Positions 56,709-64,000 of a DNA stretch of 64,000 nucleotides are shown here, piece after piece. Source of the stretch: Rhabditophanes sp. KR3021 (lineage: Eukaryota > Nematoda > Chromadorea > Rhabditida > Alloionematidae); the NCBI GenBank assembly GCA_963281155.1, contig CAUJLY010000001.1:1178001-1242000 (forward strand), read 5' to 3'. The notes under the pieces were generated by a model that searched no databases, was not told where the DNA came from, and was given only the letters and a program-made list of their open reading frames with translations. Made by a program: the position numbers and the translations under genes. How positions within the stretch are numbered: the stretch's first letter is position 1; the number at the start of each line of letters is the position of its first letter.

Positions 56709-57829
56709 TTAAATAATGGTTCTTTTTGTGACAGGAACACTTCTGATTGATAAAGTAGGAGCTACACTTTTATTGACCTTATTGGTTTTATTGAATGGAA
56801 TAAGATTCTTCAAGATATACTTCTTGACTGAAGGATTCATGAAACACAAAACAAATGACATAATTAAATGAGAAAACTCCCACCCAACTTCAGCTAGCAC
56901 AGATGCCCAAAGTCCTAATGGGACATTTGCTATTATCACATATACCAAAGCCGATAATAAATTGAAGGTACAAATTACACCTGATTGAATCAGCATTGAT
57001 CTCTTAAGTGTTTCCATTTCTTCAGTCTTTTTTGAAATTCCATTGACTTTTGTAAATATTTCTTTTATCAAAAGGAAATACATTGGCGAAAGTACGATAA
57101 CTGCTGCAATGTTATTAAACGTATGAACAGAATTATGATAAAAATCAGTGACGGGGAATGTAGCTTGATCTACTCCAAAATAAGGATTAAACATCCACGA
57201 AACAGCTAAAAATATTATATAAAAAATTGAAAACGGACATCAAATTACCTTTTGAAGAATATATAACTGGTCTTGTATAAACTAGAATATAAGCATAATA
57301 GACACATGGAGAAAATAGCCAAATATACGTTTTGTTACCTCCAAAAAGTTTCTCACCTAAAGTTGGTTTGTACATATCTAAAGTTCGTGTAAAAATCAGG
57401 ATTAAGTTAGCAAAACAAGATGTTGTCCATCCAGCCATTCCAAAAACTCCACTATAATATGCCAAAGTAGGATGATCACTGCAAAAAATAGAGCCAATTA
57501 CTGTGAAATAGCCTGTTATTTCGGTGGTTACAAATGATGTGAAAAAGTCAATGATTCCTGAAAAATGAATTTAATCACAAATGTTATGACTTGCCCAAGA
57601 AAGTTAAAATTTTGTAAGCTGGCATTTTGAAAAATTCAGGCCTTGTTATAACCCACATAACAGGAAAATATAATATATGAAGTGGTATACCGAAAATCAG
57701 ATAAAATAAACCTAACGCCAAATGAGGACTTTTTTCTTGTTGCCATTGTTCATGTGTCAGATAAGAACAGTTATAATATTTTGCAATCAACGCTGAGTCA
57801 AAATTATTGTGTTCGAAAAATATGTTCAT
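56709..57829 (-). CDS. Srt-family seven-transmembrane chemoreceptor
   Basis: Exons 57829-57595, 57557-57249 and 57205-56709, phases consistent; 346 residues. The first intron is GC-AG. The N-terminal YNCSYLTHEQWQ, a glycine-bearing first span followed by LYFPVMWVI, and KILTFLGIIDFF at the first exon junction are strong Srt family signatures. So are the later Y-x-K-P segment and the F-N-P-Y loop before span 5. The C-tail is Lys/Ser/Thr-rich. Srt receptors are nematode-specific GPCRs of chemosensory neurons; the ligand is unknown. Confidence 0.88.
57558..57594 (-). other. GC-AG intron in the Srt receptor gene
   Basis: 37 bp, donor G|GCAAGT and acceptor TTTCAG on the minus strand. Joining gives the FLGIIDFF segment expected for Srt proteins; no GT donor fits. 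Confidence 0.82.
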
Positions 57830-58470
57830 TTTATTAAAAATTGAGAAATAAACTATTTTCAAATAAGAAACTTATTATGTATAAGATTCTTAAATTATTT
57901 GAATCGTATATCTTGTGAATATTTATGGTAAATAAGTAATTTAAATAATATTTTTGCGAATGATAAGATAGGAAAAAATTAAATTATTAAACTATTGTCT
58001 GGAAAATTAAGATACAATATTTGTAGGACAAATCATACTTCTGTGTTTTCAATTTTATGAGAGCTAATTAAAAACATCAACAACTTTTATATCAAATTAT
58101 GAAAAAAATAATCTGTAGTAAACTGCTATAATTGGCATATTATTATCAAATATTGTATTCATTTTATTTAAGCGTATTGTTATTTGTATGCCCACGTCTT
58201 TGATGACATTGCAGACTCGACATTTACATTTTTTATCATTAATAAAGATATACTTGCTATCTTGTTGCTAAATAAGTTGGTTTGATAAATAATTGTTGAC
58301 TCGCCAGTTCTTGAAAGAAATCAAATGTAGTTATCGCATTAACTAAATCAAGCAGGTATCATTCATTACTATATTTCACAGAGTATAGCCAATTATTTTA
58401 TTAGAATGAACAAAAATGACATAATACAAGTGTAAACTATTTCATCAAAATCTCGACAACTAAAGCATAA
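57830..58470. other. Intergenic, nothing seen
   Basis: AT-rich 3' flank of the 58471-59442 receptor and promoter side of the Srt gene. No supported ORF, repeat or RNA gene. Confidence 0.4.
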
Positions 58471-59442
58471 TCAAACAACACATTTGGCACGTAAATTCAA
58501 TCCCACATTTGTCTTGGTCAGTTTAGTAGTCCTTGATTGAAGCTCTTTTTTCGTTCGTCTTATACATTTTTGTAACAAAAAACTCCGTACATCTGTGTTA
58601 CAAATGATCAACAACATTGCCTCAAGTCCATAAAAAATTGTGTAATTCAGAGAACCAGTAACTTTATTAAAAGTTAAGTTGATATTTAAAACCATTTTTG
58701 CTGTTAGTCCTAATACGTGGAAAACAAATAAAAGGTTCAAAGCCATTATATGGATGGTAAACATATTTTGCTTACTGAAAATGTCTACTTTTTTGATGGC
58801 ATTCTTGTCGGTAGCTGTATTAGCGGTAGCAATTTTGGAGTTTTTGTAGATTTTTCTGATCATAAGGATGTTGCAGAAGAGATTGAACGCGCCAATAGTG
58901 TATTCAATGTAGAGGTGAGTGTAATAAAGAGTAATATTGAAACAATCTGATTTTAAAATTGTGTGTGTATTAGCAACCGCATCGAAATAAAATAGGCATT
59001 CTCTACTAATTATAATTGGAAGCATAAAGAACATAGCTAAGATTGGTGCAAATGCCGTATAAACAATTGAAGCTGTCTTTGTGAATCTTTTATAGTAAGC
59101 AACTGGAAAGTATAAAGCTGTTATTCTATTAACTACCAGCAGTAAATGGCAACAAAATGTAATTTTTATGCAAAACCATGTACAGAAACTTATTATGTAA
59201 TTACTCAAATCAACATATCCAGGTCTTCCATGAGTCACTAAATATTTTCCGAATAATTCATAAGTAAATCGGACAACTATTATAAAGCTTTCGCAGCAAC
59301 ACAAAATCAGGCAAACATAACCAAAAAAGTTTTTCAAACTTGGTATTTTAGTTATAGCAAGTATGCATACTAACTGAAGTATGAATGCAATTATAGAACA
59401 AACCACCTGGATGTCATCAACAATCGAATAATCAGAAGCCAT
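58471..59442 (-). CDS. Seven-transmembrane receptor, Srg/Srx-type
   Basis: Intronless, 323 residues from the ATG at 59442. Seven hydrophobic spans starting with VVCSIIAFILQLVCILAI. The end of span 3 reads VNRITALYFPVAYYKRF, the NR-x-x-A-x-x-FP-x-x-Y signature of the Srg-superfamily receptors (Srg, Srx, Srv). Two extracellular Cys (ECLF and SDCF) frame loop 2. The tail has several Lys/Arg and Thr. A TATAAAA element (minus strand, about 59473-59480) sits some 35 bp upstream of the ATG. Subfamily is not certain. Confidence 0.8.
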   Translation of the reverse strand: MASDYSIVDDIQVVCSIIAFILQLVCILAITKIPSLKNFFGYVCLILCCCESFIIVVRFTYELFGKYLVTHGRPGYVDLSNYIISFCTWFCIKITFCCHLLLVVNRITALYFPVAYYKRFTKTASIVYTAFAPILAMFFMLPIIISRECLFYFDAVANTHTILKSDCFNITLYYTHLYIEYTIGAFNLFCNILMIRKIYKNSKIATANTATDKNAIKKVDIFSKQNMFTIHIMALNLLFVFHVLGLTAKMVLNINLTFNKVTGSLNYTIFYGLEAMLLIICNTDVRSFLLQKCIRRTKKELQSRTTKLTKTNVGLNLRAKCVV

Positions 59443-60248
59443 ATTGTAATAATTCTTTGACTTCTGCAATTCATTTTATACTGTTAGAATAAGAAAAATA
59501 TTATGTGGGATAATTATTTTTTAAATGTTTTACTTAGACATAATCACACATTATATTATTGTTTTTAATTATGAAAATCATGAATGAAAATATTTGCTAT
59601 TACAATAAAACTGTTTTTATTCCGTGTTTTCCCAATATTAAGTTTTAAATTTTTGTTATTAGTAATAGAACGGAAATAAAAATGCTGCTTATCATTCGTT
59701 TGAAAATTCATTTATAATGAGATCGAAAACAATATCATTCATTTCCTGATTCCTTTAAGATACTTCATCAAATGAAGTTAATCCAGAATCTAAGCTGGTG
59801 ATTTAACATCTCAAAACTCAATAAGATGAATTCAATGTGTTTTGCTTTTTGGAATGAGTCAAACTTCATCTTTAGCATAATGACTTGTATGCCATTAAAT
59901 ACTATTCCTCGATAAAAATCTTCTTCTGTGGAATAATATTTAGTGTTTGGTGTCCAGAAAAAAATACGATATTTTGCATAATATATTTTAACAATCATTT
60001 AAATTCAAATTATCTTGATATATAAAGAGACATTATTAAATCATTAACCTTTTATTGCAATCTAATCAACAATAAATGAAGTAATAATAGATTTTTTGAT
60101 TTAAATATTTGATATTATTTGTCTTTGTAATTGACATTTCATAACAATTACTACAACATACTACAAAAACTACTGTATCCATGATATCGGATCTTAAATA
60201 ATTTTAATTAAATTATACACTAAACATAATTATGTATATATGTCTTTT
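59443..60248 (-). other. Intergenic with one small open frame
   Basis: Contains a 76-codon minus-strand ORF with an ATG (59998-59768) encoding an aromatic and Lys-rich peptide (IFFWTPNTKYYSTEEDFYRG). No family recognised and no neighbour supports it, so I do not call it a gene. The rest is AT-rich. Confidence 0.3.
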
Positions 60249-60727
60249 TCAATAGCTTCCAATAAATGTCTCGGTAGTAGAGTAGATAAATAATGTGAAC
60301 AAACATTTAAATGTAAGCCTGTCGTAACTCCACCGAGCGAACTTTTCATAATTGTCAAGGTTTCCGAATTTTTGTGCGTTTAAGGTAACTGTATCTGACA
60401 ACTTGATTCCGTTGAACAATTCTTTCAAAAGCAGTTTATATCCTGCAAATAATGTATTTATCAAGCATAAAAAAACGTACCATACAATTTTTGATTTGCA
60501 TTTATTTGATTTGAACATTCACTTCCTCTTATCAAATAAACGTTACCACCAAATGTTAATGAGGAGGCAAACTTATTTGAAGCTAAGGTGGCTAATTAAT
60601 AAACTTAATGAGATTTTAGATTACCATTTAAATAATTTTGTATTAATATCACATTATTTTGTTGATAAGCTGCAGTATAAGTATGCTGGAAGCCAATATC
60701 TATACCTAACACATACTTTTTCGTCAT
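60249..60727 (-). CDS. HSP70 N-terminal fragment gene (135 residues), divergent
   Basis: Exons 60727-60625, 60591-60481 and 60442-60249 give one continuous frame through two short introns (33 and 38 bp). The start YVLGIDIGFQHTYTAAYQQN matches the first strand-loop of the HSP70 ATPase domain (GIDLGTT-x-x-x-x-x-VYQ); the Thr-Thr pair is changed to Phe-Gln. The next stretch, NQKLYGYKLLLKELFNGIKL, sits where HSP70 has NP.N..YD.KRLIG. The remainder does not resemble HSP70, and the protein ends at about one fifth of normal length. TTTTTTAG-ACA-ATG at the start looks like a splice or trans-splice acceptor. The ATG is 102 bp downstream of the full HSP70 stop on the same strand. Either a dying duplicate or a remodelled small protein. 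Confidence 0.6.
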
Positions 60728-60829
60728 TGTCTAAAAAAGCTATTTCAAAATTTTAAATGTTGCCATGCAATAATAAAGGTAGTCCAACCTATCAAAAAAT
60801 AAGAATGAAATAAATGTTTATAAAATAAA

Positions 60830-62839
60830 TTAAAGTGTCATATCACTGAAACGTTTCTTAAAAGTTCTAGGATTGTTCACAATTTTGGCAATTGCATTTT
60901 TGACAATATTAACTTTTGATTTAACTTCAGTATCTGACAAAACGGTATGTTGTTGGTTTGCCCAATTTATATAAGTTTTAATTTCGGTTTTAGCATTAGA
61001 CATAAATTTGCTATTTAAATTATATTTATCTGATTTATCTTCAATTTCTTCTTCAATTTCTTTTACGATGATTTCACAACTGTCTTTGAGTTCTTGAGCT
61101 TTTTTGAATTCTTCTATTCCTTTACAATCATTTTGAAATTCTTTAATGATTTTGTCAAGTTCTTTTTGAGTCATTTTGGACGCATCTTTTTCAATAGTAA
61201 TAGTTTTTCTAAGATTTTTAGCTACTTCTACAGCAGTTACTTCAAGGATACCATTATCATTTAGATCAAATACTATTTCAATTTCAATTTCTCCTTTAGG
61301 TTTAGGTTGAAGACCACTCAGCGTGAACATACCAAGTTTATTATTTTTGCCTACCATATCACTTTCACCCTCATATACGCAAATTTCGACAGCGAGTTGA
61401 TTGTCTTCGGAAGTTCGATACTTTTGTGTCTTACGAGTGGGAAATTTGGTATTTTTGTCAATTATGCAATGCATCCTTCCCTCACTAATTTTTATACCTA
61501 ATGGTAAAGGTACTACATCTTCCAAATATATCTTTTCAGAATGTTGCAGTTGATTAGAAGACATTTGGAACGCGTGAATTGCTGCCCCGGCAGCCACGGC
61601 TTCATCGGGATTTATGGATTGAACTATTTTATCTGGTGCAAAGTATTTACCCAATTGTTCCTTAACCCTAGGGACTCTTGTGGATCCACCTACTAAAAGA
61701 ACTCTATCAATATTGTTTTTTGTTAACTTGGCTTCTTCCAAAGCCTGATCTATTGGTTTATTTATTCTAGCAAAAAGTTCACTGCATAAACTATTAAATT
61801 TTGCTTTTGTAATCTTAATTTGAATATCAATTCCGTTTCTAATGCTTGGAACAACTATGTTTTCATCCTGCTTTGTAGATAATGTTTTTTTTGCCTTTTT
61901 GCATTCAACTTTGAGCTTTGCTTTTGCTATAGGATCACCTGAAACGTCTATGTTATGTTTTTTCATAATTTCTGCTATTGCATACTCCAGAATGACAGAA
62001 TCAAAGTCATTGCCACCTAATTGCACATTAAATATTCGAAATAATTAAAATTAGACTTACCTAAATGGGTATCACTTGAAGTTGACAAAACTTCTATATT
62101 GGAATTATCAATTCTAACAATAGATACATCCAAGGTCCCTTTACCTAAATGAAACACTAGGACCAATCCATTAACTGCACCTTTATTATCGTGAGCATAT
62201 TGTATTACAGCGGATGTGGGTTCAGTTAATACTTTTAAGACTTTAAGTCCTGCAATTTCGCCAGCATTTTTGGTCGCTTGCTTTTGATAATTTTTAAAAT
62301 AAGCAGGAACAGTAATAACGGCTTCAGTGATTTTGCAACTTAAAAATTCTTCCGCAGTTTTTTTTAAGTTTTTCAAAATATGAGCTGCAATTGCTTCTGG
62401 TGTATATCGTTTTGTTTTTTTGCCATCTACTTCATTTCTCTCTACGGAAATTAAACATCTATTACCTCTACCATTTGTTACTTTAAAAGGATAATTCTTT
62501 ACATCGCCTTTAACGATATCATCCACATATTTTCGTCCTATCAATCGTTTGCTATCTAAATAAATAATTTATTATTATTAATTCAAAAAGGTTACCGTAA
62601 ACAACATTGGTCGGGTTAATACCAAGCATTTCTAATGCCGCTTGTCCCACTAATATTTCAGCGTCCATAAAGCAGACAACTGATGGCGTTATTCGTGACC
62701 CTCAATGAATTTAGTTTAAAAACAATAGATAATTTTTCTTACCATGTCCATTTGCAATTACCTCAACTTTTTGATTTCTATAAACTGCTACACATGAAAA
62801 AGTTGTTCCTAAGTCAATTCCAATAGCATATGATGCCAT
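60830..62839 (-). CDS. Divergent cytosolic HSP70
   Basis: Exons 62839-62743, 62700-62596, 62555-62061 and 62016-60830, phases consistent; 627 residues. The ATPase domain starts [14 protein letters not shown]. The catalytic Lys of the KRLIGRK motif and the Glu in TEPTSA are kept. The second phosphate-binding motif, normally FDLGGGTFDVS, reads [11 protein letters not shown]: the Asp (Asp199 in bovine Hsc70) is His and one Gly is Lys. The interdomain linker is [10 protein letters not shown], followed by a recognisable substrate-binding beta domain ([11 protein letters not shown]) and helical lid. There is no signal peptide, and the C-terminus lacks both EEVD and KDEL. A chaperone with impaired or altered ATPase seems likely. 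Not the standard Hsc70. Confidence 0.9.
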
Positions 62840-63099
62840 TTTTTAACTCTTTTAATTGTTTCAAACTTTCTGAAAATATGTTATGAATGAATAAGCAAAT
62901 TGTGGAATATATTCAAATATATAATGCATTTGTCTGATTCGAAGAGCTAATCACTGCTTTCAAAATGCTAAATCGAATCATTTTCATCTTTTAACCTTAT
63001 CTTATCACTCTAATATTTCTTTATCGCATTTGCATCAGCACTAATTATCTACATAATTTCATTAATGTATCTTGATTATTCATTTATATGGTCAGAAGT
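62840..63099. other. Upstream region of the HSP70 gene
   Basis: AT-rich promoter region. I found no obvious array of nGAAn heat-shock elements, so heat inducibility is not supported. Confidence 0.4.
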
Positions 63100-63349
63100 A
63101 TATAATGTCGCTCAAGTTACTTGTAAGTGAGTGACTTGAAGTGAGTTGTAAAAAATATTTTTTTAACAATTAAATCAATAAATTAATTATTTTTTGGTTG
63201 AAAATGGTTTACAATTGTATGTTTACTAATTTAAAGCTTTGTTTTAGCAAGAAAAAATCTCAAAATTTTTTCAAGTGACTTTATTTATTACAAAACTCAC
63301 TGGGTCACTCAAGTTGGTGACATTATTTTAGGTGAGCAACATTGTATAG
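63100..63349. mobile_element. MITE (non-autonomous DNA transposon), mariner/Tc-like TA target
   Basis: About 250 bp with imperfect terminal inverted repeats: left TATAATGTCGCTCA, right TGAGCAACATTGTA (12 of 14 match when inverted). Subterminal inverted blocks are GTGAGTGACTTGAAGTGAGTT (63135-63155) against AACTCACTGGGTCACTCAAG near 63295-63314. TA flanks both ends. No ORF inside. It can fold as a long imperfect hairpin. Confidence 0.65.
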
Positions 63350-63668
63350 CTTGAATAACAAAAAATAGTTAATATATCTTGAATTCATTTTTCTCCACCT
63401 TAAGAACACTAAAAAGGAATTAGGTCTAAGAATAAATTAATTTATACACAATAAAAGGAAACACAGTCTATAAATAAAAGTTGTATTTATTTAAGGGTCC
63501 ATCTAATTAAAGAATGGTAATAAAAGTTGAATTTACTTTGCTACAGATGTAGTTAGTTATTAGTAGTTACATTAAAATTTTGACAAGTGGGAAGTTTTTG
63601 ATTTCTAGAAATGTCGTGTTTGATCTCGTGAAGTGAGAATTGGTTGAATTGTTTTCCATTCATTAAAT
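63350..63668. other. 3' flank of the glucosidase gene
   Basis: AT-rich, with no supported gene between the MITE and the glucosidase stop codon. Confidence 0.4.
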
Positions 63669-64000
63669 TTAAGAAAAGTCTCCAGACATGATCACCAACA
63701 CCAAAGAACTCCATCCGTTAAAAGGCCGCGTGCCTTGACCCATACCCGTTGAATCATCATAGTTTTCAAAGACATAACCGGTTCGGTTGTACTCGTTGCT
63801 AATTAGGTTGATGATGTTTGTTCTTAGATCGGTGAACAACTGAAGCGACATTTCCCGATACGGCCCTTCAACACTTCCATAATGGTTAAGAGCAGACAAG
63901 GCCATGTAGTTTAAATTAATCCAAATGTAACCTCTCCAGTAACCAGGATCGTGTTCGGTGTTCTTGGCTCCATAGTAAGGTGATGTCTTGGAGACTGATC
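63669..64000 (-). CDS. mogs-1: Mannosyl-oligosaccharide glucosidase (alpha-glucosidase I, GH63), C-terminal part
   Basis: Partial gene; the N-terminal part lies beyond the right edge. The visible 110 codons end at a TAA-type stop at 63669. They contain [26 protein letters not shown] and [15 protein letters not shown], the C-terminal signature of GH63 glucosidase I. The Glu in FENY is in the position of the proposed catalytic base of this family. The enzyme is a type II ER membrane protein that removes the outermost glucose from N-glycan precursors. No intron in the visible part. The symbol is given by orthology only. Confidence 0.9.
   Translation of the reverse strand, partial: SVSKTSPYYGAKNTEHDPGYWRGYIWINLNYMALSALNHYGSVEGPYREMSLQLFTDLRTNIINLISNEYNRTGYVFENYDDSTGMGQGTRPFNGWSSLVLVIMSGDFS

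Noticed and set aside
59768..59998. 76-codon minus-strand ORF with ATG
   Set aside because: No family, no splice context, biased composition in AT-rich DNA; noted only inside the intergenic entry.
1..64000. CRISPR array, prophage, bacterial operon or retroviral provirus
   Set aside because: Introns throughout and nematode gene families; no spaced direct repeats, integrase or long terminal repeats seen.

Overview
The window is from a nematode, probably a chromadorean. It is AT-rich, most introns are only 37-60 bp with TTTTAG/TTTCAG acceptors, and the gene content is typical: a twitchin (UNC-22) giant muscle kinase, an atypical PKC of the PKC-3 type, several nematode-type seven-transmembrane chemoreceptors (including an Srt member) and a mucin-like IgGFc-binding-type surface protein. 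The species cannot be named from the sequence.

Layout. Positions 1-28698 (+) hold the 3' nine-tenths of twitchin. I resolved 32 exons encoding about 6,737 residues: 27 Ig domains, 31 fibronectin-III domains and one kinase domain. The reading frame is continuous except for two single-base homopolymer losses (near 15323 and 21363) that look like assembly errors. One of its introns is GC-AG. Three large introns hold other coding sequence: a 306-codon ORF on the same strand (1288-2208) and two small antisense genes (6006-6789 and 24482-24894). Positions 29100-35130 (-) carry a decayed gene, a partial promoter-plus-first-exon duplicate, the intact IgGFc-binding-like gene it came from, and an orphan nuclear-looking protein with a duplicated domain. 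Positions 35931-41551 (+) hold an intronless poly(A)-binding protein gene and the atypical PKC gene. Positions 42387-50115 hold an Srx-like receptor, a small secreted orphan, a membrane-anchored carboxylesterase (-) and an 810-residue orphan with acidic decapeptide repeats behind a clear TATA box. Positions 50485-54499 hold a BTB-domain remnant, a TXNDC17-like thioredoxin, a HAD hydrolase, a receptor and Mediator subunit 22. Positions 54767-59442 (-) hold three more receptors. Positions 60249-62839 (-) hold a divergent HSP70 with a damaged phosphate-binding motif and, about 100 bp downstream on the same strand, a 135-residue HSP70 N-terminal fragment gene. A roughly 250-bp MITE lies at 63100-63349, and the window ends inside an alpha-glucosidase I (GH63) gene (-).

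The conserved genes are housekeeping or muscle/polarity functions (twitchin, PABP, aPKC, MED22, TXNDC17, glucosidase I). Between them lie fast-evolving nematode families and gene debris. I see no multi-gene system of a new kind. The most unusual items are the nested genes in twitchin, the HSP70 pair, the partial gene duplication and the unrecognised proteins. Gene models are conceptual splices checked for reading-frame phase; no database search was possible.
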